DNA from: Ruminococcus sp.
GTDB lineage: Bacteria > Bacillota > Clostridia > Oscillospirales > Ruminococcaceae
Assembly: GCA_031262495.1 (NCBI GenBank)
Contig: JAISHV010000084.1
Span: 1-64,000, forward strand
DNA: 64,000 bases
Reading direction: 5' to 3'
Part shown: positions 1-7,561 of the stretch, piece by piece
How the letters are laid out: the number at the start of each line of letters is the position of its first letter
Position numbering within the stretch: position 1 is the stretch's first letter
Position numbers and translations under genes: made by a program
Notes under the pieces: generated by a model
Told to the model about the DNA's origin: nothing
Database searches by the model: none
Seen by the model: the letters and a program-made list of their open reading frames with translations, nothing else

Positions 1-182
1 TCACGTTTGCATGACTTTGTCAGGGGACAGGGAGAGAGGGGGCGGCTATTTAGAGTGGCAGGCGTGACGCCGCCCCCTCTCTCCCTATCCCCCGACACCC
101 CCAACCCTCTCACCCCCTGTGGGGTTACCAAGCTGCTTAATTTAGTCTTACTCACCCATTTAGTATATTCACTTTAAGCAAC
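1..182 (-). repeat. Family A long G-rich hairpin repeat (copy A1, cut by window edge)
   Basis: Reverse-oriented copy of a dispersed element found again near 4283, 10520, 40535 and 55945. Here the C-rich strand is on top: two complementary arms built around ggcggc/gccgcc and tracts of C/G, a short loop, then the conserved end that reads gttgcttaaagtgaatatac on the minus strand. The gacattc array that normally follows lies outside the window. Nothing protein-coding is visible in it. Confidence 0.85.
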
Positions 183-233
183 TGCTTTCGTGGAATCGCT
201 GATTTTTGATGTCTGTGTAGGGAAAAAGCAAAA

Positions 234-944
234 ATGCAGAAAATTCTTAGTAAAATGCGTAAAGCCATAACGGATTACGCAATGATAGAAAACGGTGACA
301 GTATAGCTGTCGGAGTATCGGGCGGGAAAGACAGTCTTGTTTTGCTGCGCGGACTGTTTCTGTTGCAGCGTTTTATCGGGATTGATTTTTCGCTGACGGC
401 ATTGACTGCCGATATGCGATTCGGGGGAAAGCCCGGTGATTTTTCGGGAGTTGCAAACTTTTGCGCCGAAATGGGCATACCATATATAGTAGTGCTGACC
501 GATATAGCAGAAATTGTCTTTGATATACGAAAAGAGCCGAATCCTTGCAGCTTGTGCGCAAAAATGCGCCGCGGTGTGCTTCATGAAGCGGCGATTAAAG
601 CCGGGTGCAATAAAATTGCATTGGGACATAGCTTTGACGATACAGTTGAAACGTTTATAATGAACCTTTTTAACGAAGGCAGAATAGGATGTTATGCACC
701 GGTAACATATTTATCAAGGCGCGATATTACGCTTATACGCCCGCTCGTGTATACCGAAGAACGTCAAATCCGCAATACGGCACTCCGTTTGGGCTTCCCG
801 ATCGTAAAATCCCCTTGCCCCGAAGACGGGCATACCTCACGCGAAGATGTTAAACAGTTTTTGGCTGAAAAAACAAAAACAGACAAAGGTTTCAAAGACA
901 GAATGTTCACGGCATTAAAAAAATCACACGTAAACGGTTGGTAA
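234..944 (+). CDS. TtcA/TilS-superfamily PP-loop tRNA-thiolation-type ATPase
   Basis: A 236-residue adenine nucleotide alpha-hydrolase of the TtcA group, whose members activate tRNA bases with ATP for sulfur insertion (2-thiocytidine at position 32 in the characterised enzyme). The PP-loop SGGKDS is at residues 29-34. The CxxC pair is Cys105/Cys108 in NPCSLC, and a third conserved cysteine, Cys195 in SPCPEDG, completes the set used for an Fe-S cluster in TtcA. GHSFDD at 131-136 is the typical ATP-site motif. The protein is shorter than E. coli TtcA (about 310), as usual in Firmicutes homologues. ATG at 234 follows a weak aggga. Substrate (tRNA or other) is inferred. Confidence 0.8.
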   Translation: MQKILSKMRKAITDYAMIENGDSIAVGVSGGKDSLVLLRGLFLLQRFIGIDFSLTALTADMRFGGKPGDFSGVANFCAEMGIPYIVVLTDIAEIVFDIRKEPNPCSLCAKMRRGVLHEAAIKAGCNKIALGHSFDDTVETFIMNLFNEGRIGCYAPVTYLSRRDITLIRPLVYTEERQIRNTALRLGFPIVKSPCPEDGHTSREDVKQFLAEKTKTDKGFKDRMFTALKKSHVNGW

Positions 945-1017
945 TATAGAAGTTAGATGTAAGAGGTTAGATGTTAGAATTTCTTACTTCTCACATCTGA
1001 CCTCTAAGATCTATTTT
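945..1017. repeat. Heptamer-type (family D) inverted array
   Basis: An imperfect inverted repeat of the agaagttagatgt / acatctgacctct type fills the whole gap between the PP-loop gene and the CDF gene. It belongs to the dispersed cagaagt-like arrays and could fold into a hairpin in the transcript. No ribosome-binding site is visible for the next gene, whose ATG directly abuts the array. Confidence 0.6.
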
Positions 1018-2178
1018 ATGACTTTATTGCTTGAAAAAATATTCATAAAACCCGACTCTGAAAATCGGCGTATGCGCTATGGGATTTTGGGCGGGATAAT
1101 CGGTATAACCGTAAACCTTTTGCTTTTTGGTATAAAATTCGCAATAGGTTTTGTTTCTAATTCCGTGGCTATAATTTCAGACGCCTTCAATAACCTCTCT
1201 GATATGGGCTCGGCGGCTGTAGTTATAATAGGTTCAAAAGCGGCTTCGGCTCATCCCGACCGCGAACATCCTTTCGGACACGGCAGAATTGAGTATATTT
1301 CATCGCTCATTATCTCGATTATCATTATCTTAGTCGGCGTGGAACTGTTTCAAGCTTCAATCGACAAGATAGTTAACCCCGAAAAAACTGAATTCAGCTG
1401 GATTTTGACCTCCGTTTTTGCCGCAACCGTTCTCTTTAAGATATGGCTTTATTTTTCTTATAAATATTTGTCAAGCAGGATAAATTCAACAGTACTGAAA
1501 GCTACTGCACGTGACAGTTTAAATGATGTAATTTCAACCCTCGGGGTTGCGATAGCTACGGTAATTGACTATTTTATAAGCTTTAATGCAGACGGCATAA
1601 TCGGGCTTGTTGTCGCCGTTTATATTATTTACAGCGGATATTCAATGTCAAAAGAAACCGTGAATCTCCTGCTTGGTACACAGCCTACGCCTGAACGTAT
1701 TAAAGAACTTCGGGATGTTATAATTTCAGGCGATGAGGTCTTGGGCGTTCACGACTTGATGGTGCATGACTACGGTCCGGGCAGAATTTTTGCTTCCGCT
1801 CATGCAGAGGTTTCGGCATCGGATGACCCTGTCCGCGTCCATGAATGTATTGATGCACTTGAGAAAAAGGCATATAAAGATTGCGATATCCGCCTTGTTC
1901 TCCATACCGACCCCATAAGCGTAAACGATGAGCGCGTAAATGAATTGCGGGATATGACGCTCGGCATAGTGAAAGCATTGAATTCGCATTACACAATACA
2001 CGATTTCAGAATTACCGACGGCGAAAACAACATAAACCTGATTTTTGACGTAGTAGCAGACGACAAACCGACAGAAAATGATAAAAAACATTTAGCCGAA
2101 CAGTTAAGCCGCCTCCTCAAAGCCGTAGATAAACGATATAATTCTGTTATCGAAATAGATGACGATTATGGAATGTAA
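1018..2178 (+). CDS. Cation diffusion facilitator (CDF) metal exporter
   Basis: A 386-residue CDF antiporter that exports divalent metal ions across the cytoplasmic membrane. The N-terminal half shows the TM helices. TM2 carries SDAFNNLSD with Asn58/Asp62 at the metal-site positions, the HPDREHPFGHGRIEY signature is at about 79-93, and TM5 carries Asp166/Asp170 in ARDSLND. A C-terminal cytoplasmic domain (about 220-300) has the ferredoxin-like CDF dimer fold, and about 80 further residues follow it. An Asn-xxx-Asp plus Asp-xxx-Asp set, instead of a His in TM5, is typical of manganese-type CDFs, so Mn2+ export is a reasonable inference but not shown. The start abuts repeat DNA and no clear SD is present. 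Confidence 0.85.
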   Translation: MTLLLEKIFIKPDSENRRMRYGILGGIIGITVNLLLFGIKFAIGFVSNSVAIISDAFNNLSDMGSAAVVIIGSKAASAHPDREHPFGHGRIEYISSLIISIIIILVGVELFQASIDKIVNPEKTEFSWILTSVFAATVLFKIWLYFSYKYLSSRINSTVLKATARDSLNDVISTLGVAIATVIDYFISFNADGIIGLVVAVYIIYSGYSMSKETVNLLLGTQPTPERIKELRDVIISGDEVLGVHDLMVHDYGPGRIFASAHAEVSASDDPVRVHECIDALEKKAYKDCDIRLVLHTDPISVNDERVNELRDMTLGIVKALNSHYTIHDFRITDGENNINLIFDVVADDKPTENDKKHLAEQLSRLLKAVDKRYNSVIEIDDDYGM

Positions 2179-2196
2179 AGGTTAATTTCATTTACA

Positions 2197-4146
2197 ATGG
2201 AAAACTCACAAAAAAAATCCTTATCCCCCGCAGAGGCGGACGATAAATATTTTTATGCGGACAATGATTTAGGGGCTTCTTACTCTAAAGAAAAGACCGT
2301 CTTTAAGCTGTGGGCACCTGAGGCTGATGCCGTCAGGGTACAGCTTTATCAGAGCTGCCAAGATGAAAAACCATTCCGTAAAATGCCTATGACAAAGAGT
2401 CACGGTGTATGGTCTAAAATTGCAAACGGCGACTTAGACGGCGTTTATTATACCTATGTCATTACTTATGACAATATCGAAAATGAAACTATTGACATTT
2501 ACGCCAAAAGCTGCGGTGTGAACGGTGTAATGGGCTTGATTTTTGACCCGAAATCACTGAATCCTGCCGGCTGGGAATATACAAATTATGTAAAACTTTT
2601 GAGCTATACAGATGCTTGTGTCTACGAACTCCACGTTCGTGATTTTTCGATAGACGAAAGCGGTAATTTCTGTTATCGCGGGCGTTTTTTGGCGTTTGTC
2701 GAAAAAGGTTTAATAAACTCATGGGGCGACAAAATCGGCATCGACCACATCAAAGAATTAGGCATTACCCATGTTCAGCTTCAACCGATTTTCGACTATC
2801 AAACAGTAGACGAAGCCGATTTCCACCGCCCTCAGTATAACTGGGGATATGACCCGCAAAATTTCAATTGCCCCGAAGGCTCATATTCTACAAACCCATT
2901 TAACGGCAAAACCCGCGTTTTAGAGCTCAAACGCCTGATTTACGCCCTGCACCAAGCGGGTATCGGTGTAATTATGGACGTGGTATATAACCACACCTAC
3001 GCCACAGCCGATTCGGCATTCACTAAAATTTACCCGAAATACTACTACCGCTCATGGGGTGAACATTATTCAAACGGTTCAGGCTGCGGCAATGAAGTTG
3101 CCACCGAACACCTGATGGTGCGCAAATTCATCATTGATTCGCTCTGCTACTGGGCCTCCGAATATAAAATAGACGGCTTCCGCTTTGACTTAATGGGGCT
3201 TTACGACATTGATACACTAAAGCTTGCCGCTGTGAAACTGCGTGAAATTAACCCGAACGTAATCCTTTACGGCGAGGGCTGGACAGGCGGAGATTCGCCT
3301 CTGGATTCGCGGCATAGGGCTATGAAATTCAACGCCCGCGCCCTCCCCGATTATGCATTTTTTTCCGATGATTTCCGCGATACAGTCAAGGGCAATAACT
3401 TCGTCAACAAGGATAAAGGTTACGTAAACGGTGTGTCCGGCAATGAACCGTTTTTCAAAGAAATAATGACAGGGCGTGTACCTCACCCCCAAATCCCGAA
3501 TTTATATAAATACGCATGGTGTGACCACCCGTATCAGAGCGTTAACTATGTCGAAGCCCACGATAATCTCACTTTGTGGGATAAGCTTTTCTATACAAAT
3601 TTCACCGATTCAATTGAAACGCGCATAAAGATAGACAAATTAGCGGCGGCGGCTGTATTTTTAGCTATGGGGATTCCCTTTATTCAGGCAGGGCAGGAGT
3701 TTTTGCGCTCAAAACCTTTCCCCGGCGGCAATTCATTCGACCACAACAGCTACAATTCCCCCGACTACGTAAACAGCCTCAAATGGGGCAGAAAATCAGA
3801 GTATAAAGACGTTTTCGACTATTATAAAGGCTTAATTGAATTCAGAAAGAACCACTCAGCTCTGCGTTTTTCTAACGGTGAAAAAGTCGGCGAGAATCTC
3901 CGCTTTTTCGACAATCTCCCTCAGCACGTAGTAGGTTATGGGATTACAGGGGATGATAAACTTGATGAAATATTGGTTTTCTTTAATCCGGGTGAATTCC
4001 CTGTTACCCTTTATGCGTTTGACAAATACGATGTCTATATAAACGGCAAAATAGCCGGCAATAAGCCTATAGCCGAGGTTTCGGGCGAATATACCGTAGA
4101 TGCGCTCTCAGTAATCGTAATGGGTAAATCTTTATCGAATGAATGA
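2197..4146 (+). CDS. pulA: Type I pullulanase (GH13_14)
   Basis: A 649-residue intracellular alpha-1,6-glucan debranching enzyme acting on pullulan, limit dextrins or glycogen. Residues about 25-120 form a CBM48-type N-domain. The type I pullulanase signature YNWGYDP is at 214-220. Catalytic residues of the (beta/alpha)8 barrel are visible: nucleophile Asp331 in GFRFDLMG, acid/base Glu360 in YGEGWTGG, and transition-state stabiliser Asp456 in VEAHDNLT. DVVYNHT at 261-267 is conserved region I. No signal peptide is seen, so the enzyme probably acts on glycogen or imported maltodextrins. The gene follows the CDF gene by 18 bp. Confidence 0.93.
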   Translation: MENSQKKSLSPAEADDKYFYADNDLGASYSKEKTVFKLWAPEADAVRVQLYQSCQDEKPFRKMPMTKSHGVWSKIANGDLDGVYYTYVITYDNIENETIDIYAKSCGVNGVMGLIFDPKSLNPAGWEYTNYVKLLSYTDACVYELHVRDFSIDESGNFCYRGRFLAFVEKGLINSWGDKIGIDHIKELGITHVQLQPIFDYQTVDEADFHRPQYNWGYDPQNFNCPEGSYSTNPFNGKTRVLELKRLIYALHQAGIGVIMDVVYNHTYATADSAFTKIYPKYYYRSWGEHYSNGSGCGNEVATEHLMVRKFIIDSLCYWASEYKIDGFRFDLMGLYDIDTLKLAAVKLREINPNVILYGEGWTGGDSPLDSRHRAMKFNARALPDYAFFSDDFRDTVKGNNFVNKDKGYVNGVSGNEPFFKEIMTGRVPHPQIPNLYKYAWCDHPYQSVNYVEAHDNLTLWDKLFYTNFTDSIETRIKIDKLAAAAVFLAMGIPFIQAGQEFLRSKPFPGGNSFDHNSYNSPDYVNSLKWGRKSEYKDVFDYYKGLIEFRKNHSALRFSNGEKVGENLRFFDNLPQHVVGYGITGDDKLDEILVFFNPGEFPVTLYAFDKYDVYINGKIAGNKPIAEVSGEYTVDALSVIVMGKSLSNE

Positions 4147-4199
4147 TTTATTAATACTAATATGCATTTAAAGAATTGATTGAATTTGCACTGAATCAA

Positions 4200-4226
4200 C
4201 GGGCGACCGAGGGCGGTCGCCCCTAC
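4200..4226 (+). repeat. Family B terminal segment (solo)
   Basis: A short GC-rich palindromic segment of the gggcg-nnn-cgccc type ending in cccctactac. It resembles one end of the about 140-bp family B elements at 16124, 29435 and 55684. The flank caccaactt(a)aaactt is also shared with the 29.58-kb copy, so this is probably the remnant of a larger element. Confidence 0.6.
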
Positions 4227-4282
4227 TACCCAGCACCAACTTAAACTTTACACTTATGAACTCATTGGATATTTTTTATTGT

Positions 4283-4525
4283 ATGTTGCTTGAAGTGAAT
4301 ATACAAAAAGGGTGAGTAAGACTAAATCGCGCAGCTTGGTACTCCCACAGGGGGTGAGAGGGTTGGGGGTGTCGGGGGATAGGGAGAGAGGGGGCGGCGT
4401 CGCGCCTGCCACGATAAATAGCCGCCCCCTCTCTCCCTGTCCCCTGACAAAGTCATGCAAACGTGACATTCACGACATTCATATTGACATTCAAACGGAC
4501 ATTCAAACGGACATTCAAAAAAAAT
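4283..4525 (+). repeat. Family A hairpin repeat with G4 motif and gacattc array (copy A2)
   Basis: This copy and the family B remnant occupy most of the 433-bp gap between pulA and the GtrA gene. In order there is a conserved left end (tgttgcttgaagtgaatata), a canonical G-quadruplex motif with four G-runs at 4350-4378, a 28-bp stem with arms at 4371-4398 and 4421-4448 and a 22-nt loop, the conserved tgcaaacgtgacattc, then direct repeats of gacattcaaacg. Several units contain TTGACA. No gene is seen in the gap. Confidence 0.9.
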
Positions 4526-4579
4526 TCTAAAATCATTTTAGCGAGAAATCTTCACGAAGATTTCCTATAAAAGTAAAAA

Positions 4580-5062
4580 ATGAACACTTTAATCCGCAAA
4601 ATCATCTCAAAATTCCCGAAAAAGCTTCAGGAATTTTATTATAAATATGAAAAAGGTTTGCTGTATATCTTTTACGGCGGGCTTACGACACTTGTTTCAC
4701 TGGGCACGCAATACCTGTGTTTTTACGTCGGACTGAATACCGCCGTACAAACCACCGTTTCGTGGATTTGCGCGGTGACATTTGCGTATATAACAAACAA
4801 ATTATGGGTTTTTGACAGCCGCTCTACAGAAAAAAAGACACTGCTGCGCGAGATTTTACAATGGTACGGCGCAAGACTGGTGTCTTATTTTTTAGAACTG
4901 GGATTTTTAATACTTACGGTTGACATTTTAGAGTGTAATTTGATATTAATGAAAATTATAGGGCAAGTCTTTGTAATGGCGATAAATTATGCTTTCAGTA
5001 AATTTGTGATTTTCAAAAACAATAAAAAAACGCAAAACGGCAATAATTTAAATAAAATATAA
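4580..5062 (+). CDS. GtrA family membrane protein
   Basis: A 160-residue polytopic protein with four predicted TM segments (about 28-48, 55-75, 95-118, 122-145). It has the GtrA/DPMS-like pattern YIFYGGLTTLVSLGTQY near the first helix and FAYITNKLWVF after the second. GtrA proteins are thought to help move lipid-linked sugars (undecaprenyl-phosphate-glucose types) across the membrane or to work with glycosyltransferases. No glycosyltransferase gene is adjacent, so the partner is unknown. No strong SD precedes the ATG. The gene sits between a family A repeat and the promoter of the next gene. Confidence 0.85.
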   Translation: MNTLIRKIISKFPKKLQEFYYKYEKGLLYIFYGGLTTLVSLGTQYLCFYVGLNTAVQTTVSWICAVTFAYITNKLWVFDSRSTEKKTLLREILQWYGARLVSYFLELGFLILTVDILECNLILMKIIGQVFVMAINYAFSKFVIFKNNKKTQNGNNLNKI

Positions 5063-5080
5063 AAAAATTTTAAAAAACTA

Positions 5081-5109
5081 TTGACATTTAATGATTTTCG
5101 GTGTATATT
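5081..5109 (+). promoter_or_regulatory. SigA-type promoter for mrp
   Basis: TTGACA (5081-5086), a 17-bp spacer and TATATT (5104-5109). The predicted start point near 5116 leaves a leader of about 57 nt before the ATG at 5173. Confidence 0.75.
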
Positions 5110-5172
5110 TATATATAACGAAACTATTTATCAAGAAAATTTGTTTATTTTGTTTAAAAGCGAGAATTACAT

Positions 5173-5997
5173 ATGGAAGAATGTTCAAGTAATTGTGCAT
5201 CATGCGCCTCTAATGGAAATTGCAGTCAGCAAAACGAGAGTATGCTTGAGCAGCCGCATGAAAAATCGGATATAAAAAAGGTTATTGGCATAATAAGCGG
5301 CAAAGGCGGCGTAGGGAAATCCCTTGTGACCGGTATGCTTGCTACGATGTTCCGCAAAAAGGGGTTTAAAACTGCGATTTTAGATTCAGATGTAACAGGA
5401 CCGTCAATACCGAAGATGTTCGGGATTGCGGGGCGTGTTGAGGGCGGCGAAAACGGGATATACCCCGCTGTTACCCGCGACGGCACGAAGATTATATCCG
5501 TAAATTTATTACTCGAAAACCCGTCAGACCCTGTGATTTGGCGCGGTCCTGTTATAGCAGGGCTTGTTAAGCAGTTTTGGACGGATGTTATTTGGGGCGA
5601 CATTGATTTTATGTTTATTGATATGCCGCCGGGAACGGGAGATGTTGCGCTGACGGTGTTCCAGAGTGTGCCTGTAGACGGACTTATAATTGTAGCATCA
5701 CCTCAGGAACTTGTGTCAATGATTGTCAACAAAGCCGTAACTATGGCGAATATGATGAATATTCCCATTGTCGGTGTTGTTGAAAATATGAGTTATGTAC
5801 AGTGTCCCGACTGCGGCAAGAAGATATATCTTTACGGCGACAGTCATATTGACAGCTACTGTGAAGAGACAGGGCTCACCCTATTAGGGAAAATCCCCAT
5901 CTCAACCGAAATCGCCGAAGCCTGCGACAGCGGCACAATAGAAGACTACCACAGCGAAAACCTCATAGATACAGCAAAAGCAATAAATAATATGTAG
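5173..5997 (+). CDS. mrp: Mrp/Nbp35-type Fe-S cluster carrier ATPase
   Basis: A 274-residue P-loop ATPase of the Mrp/ApbC/Nbp35 family, which carries and delivers [4Fe-4S] clusters to apo-proteins in the cytoplasm. The deviant Walker A GKGGVGKS is at about 42-49, the family motif DMPPGTGD at about 154-161, and the cluster-binding pair CPDC sits near residue 216. The first 17 residues add Cys4, Cys8, Cys11 and Cys17. The Cx2Cx5C spacing matches the N-terminal ferredoxin-like cluster of eukaryal Nbp35 and is absent from many bacterial Mrp proteins. The N-terminal domain of longer Mrp proteins (DUF59) is missing. Confidence 0.9.
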   Translation: MEECSSNCASCASNGNCSQQNESMLEQPHEKSDIKKVIGIISGKGGVGKSLVTGMLATMFRKKGFKTAILDSDVTGPSIPKMFGIAGRVEGGENGIYPAVTRDGTKIISVNLLLENPSDPVIWRGPVIAGLVKQFWTDVIWGDIDFMFIDMPPGTGDVALTVFQSVPVDGLIIVASPQELVSMIVNKAVTMANMMNIPIVGVVENMSYVQCPDCGKKIYLYGDSHIDSYCEETGLTLLGKIPISTEIAEACDSGTIEDYHSENLIDTAKAINNM

Positions 5998-6138
5998 CCG
6001 CCTGATTCCAGAGGACAGAGGCGAGAGGACAGAACAGAGTACAGAATACAGAATACAGAATACAGAAGCGAGCCATTCAGGAATGAACGCGAAGCGTTCA
6101 AATTCTGTATTCTGTACTCTCGCCTCTGTCTTCTGTGT
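5998..6138. repeat. Family D heptamer arrays as a long inverted repeat
   Basis: Direct acagaat units at about 6035-6068 are answered by the complementary attctgt/ctctgtc units at about 6104-6135, so the whole stretch can fold into one hairpin capped by gaacgcgaagcgttc. It lies just after mrp and ends immediately before the GGAGG of the next gene. Confidence 0.75.
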
Positions 6139-6153
6139 ACGGAGGATTTTAAC

Positions 6154-7224
6154 GTGAGCACAAAAACTGAAGCGACCGGAGCGAGTGTTTATTCAGAACC
6201 CGTAATTGCTAAATTTACAACCCAGTATCGTGAGTCACCTCTTACTAAACCTCAGGATATTGAGCTGAATATTACACGAAGCCATATCTACGGCAAATCG
6301 TACATAGTTCAGCAGATAGCCACCTACGAAGAAGAGGTGTTTTATTCGCGTTTTGCCGAGAATTTGTCAGAAGTTAAGAAAATTTCCATAAATACATTTA
6401 TCAAAGATAAACCGATTTATATATCGTTTGAGTGGGATAACAAGGACAACAAAAATGCCCGCGACCGTAAGAGAATTCTCATTCCGGCTTTAACTTGCCC
6501 GGAAGATGTCGTAGAGCTTTTGCGTGATGTAATCTCAAAAATGCGCGGAACTGAATTTGCGTCTGAAATGACCGCCACCAAAAAGAGCAAAGCCTATGAA
6601 CGTCAGCTTAAACGCGAATACACCGATGCTTTTGAGCCGCAGCAGATTAAGAATACCGAAACACTGTTGTCGGGTACTGATGACGGCGAATCTGTGAAAG
6701 AATTTTCATTTGACGAAATTGAAAAAACGACAACCGCGCCGATGGACGGTGCGGCGGTACTTGAAGACTTGGATTTTGCTCCGGAACTTGAGCCGATTGA
6801 TTTTACGCAAATGGCAGAACACACCGATGAAACAAGTGCACCTCCGGTGTCAAAAAAACGCCCCTCAGCTATCCCTGAACCGCCTGACGGTGATGCCGAT
6901 TCAATGCCCGAAATTATTATGACGGCGACAGGTTCAACGCCGCAAATCCCGCCGGCAGAAGAGAAAGCAGAACCCACAGAAACGCCGGAAGTAACGGAAG
7001 CAGCAGAAATAGAGGCAACAGCGGCAACAGAATCTGTTCCTGAAATAACGGCGATTGCACCAACGGAAAGTACTCCGTCAAAACCGGAAGCAAAGCTTGC
7101 CCCGATGTCACTCGGCGACTTTGAAACAGCCGTGAAAAAATTAAAAGTTATGCTTGACAGCGGTGTTATTACAGACGTTGAATTCAGCGCGGAAAAGAAA
7201 AAATTGTTGGCAACGTTATACTGA
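6154..7224 (+). CDS. SHOCT-domain-ended protein of unknown function
   Basis: A 356-residue protein from a GTG start at 6154, supported by GGAGG at 6141-6145 with 8-bp spacing. Residues about 20-130 form a globular domain I do not recognise, with alternating beta-like strands (e.g. KPIYISFEWDN). Residues about 165-310 are an acidic, Pro/Thr/Glu-rich, probably disordered linker. The last about 35 residues read LKVMLDSGVITDVEFSAEKK, which fits the SHOCT fold, a short C-terminal helical-pair module often found in oligomerising proteins. No signal peptide or TM segment. Function unknown. Confidence 0.75.
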   Translation: MSTKTEATGASVYSEPVIAKFTTQYRESPLTKPQDIELNITRSHIYGKSYIVQQIATYEEEVFYSRFAENLSEVKKISINTFIKDKPIYISFEWDNKDNKNARDRKRILIPALTCPEDVVELLRDVISKMRGTEFASEMTATKKSKAYERQLKREYTDAFEPQQIKNTETLLSGTDDGESVKEFSFDEIEKTTTAPMDGAAVLEDLDFAPELEPIDFTQMAEHTDETSAPPVSKKRPSAIPEPPDGDADSMPEIIMTATGSTPQIPPAEEKAEPTETPEVTEAAEIEATAATESVPEITAIAPTESTPSKPEAKLAPMSLGDFETAVKKLKVMLDSGVITDVEFSAEKKKLLATLY

Positions 7225-7400
7225 ATACAGAATACAGAATACGGATTTTGTAGGGGCGGATGTCTCGCAGCCTTGCTGCATCCGCCCGTTTACTATATAG
7301 CCGCGTGATTACACAGAGACAGGTTTTTGTCGCTACGCGGTGAGCATTTATCGACTAATAAAATACCTCCATCGCGAATTAACCGGCGGGTTGCCCGCCA
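7225..7400. repeat. Repeat-filled gap: heptamers, GC-rich hairpin and family C copy C1
   Basis: After the stop codon come acagaat heptamers (to about 7243), a GC-rich hairpin of family B flavour (ggggcggatg...catccgccc, about 7253-7288), and a reversed family C unit at 7331-7400 containing ctacgcggtgagcat, ccatcgcga and the ggcgggttgcccgcc stem. No gene is seen. The remaining 160 bp up to the GH3 gene are AT-rich and regulatory. Confidence 0.75.
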
Positions 7401-7401
7401 A

Positions 7402-7415
7402 TGTAAACGAATACA
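7402..7415. promoter_or_regulatory. Distal operator-like palindrome upstream of GH3 gene
   Basis: TGTAAACGAATACA, a LacI/CcpA-type palindrome with a central CG. It is nearly identical to the site at 7468-7481 and fits the cre consensus TGWAANCGNTNWCA except at one position. Confidence 0.6.
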
Positions 7416-7467
7416 TAATGTTTATAAATAACATTTAAATCTTTATGAACATATGAATAAATAATTA

Positions 7468-7481
7468 TGTAAACGTATACA
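7468..7481. promoter_or_regulatory. Proximal operator-like palindrome upstream of GH3 gene
   Basis: TGTAAACGTATACA, 66 bp (about six helical turns) from the first site and differing from it by one base. Two sites on the same face of the helix suggest cooperative or looped repression by a LacI-family regulator. No obvious -35/-10 pair could be fixed in the very AT-rich 7440-7550 region. Confidence 0.6.
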
Positions 7482-7561
7482 ATTTATTTTGGATTTATTT
7501 TACATGATAGAAAATTGTGTAAATTTATAAAAAATACCGAGAGGTAAAAAAGGAGTTCTTT

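Noticed and set aside
174..629. 151-residue minus-strand frame over the TtcA-like gene and other long antisense frames (e.g. 50724-51368, 60580-60873)
   Set aside because: Shadows of well-supported genes, with low-complexity or cysteine/histidine-rich translations and no SD.
4254..4530. Open frames of about 70 residues on both strands over the family A repeat (likewise near 10487, 10694, 40435 and 40461)
   Set aside because: They are frames through a hairpin and tandem array, lack an SD, and are not consistent between copies.
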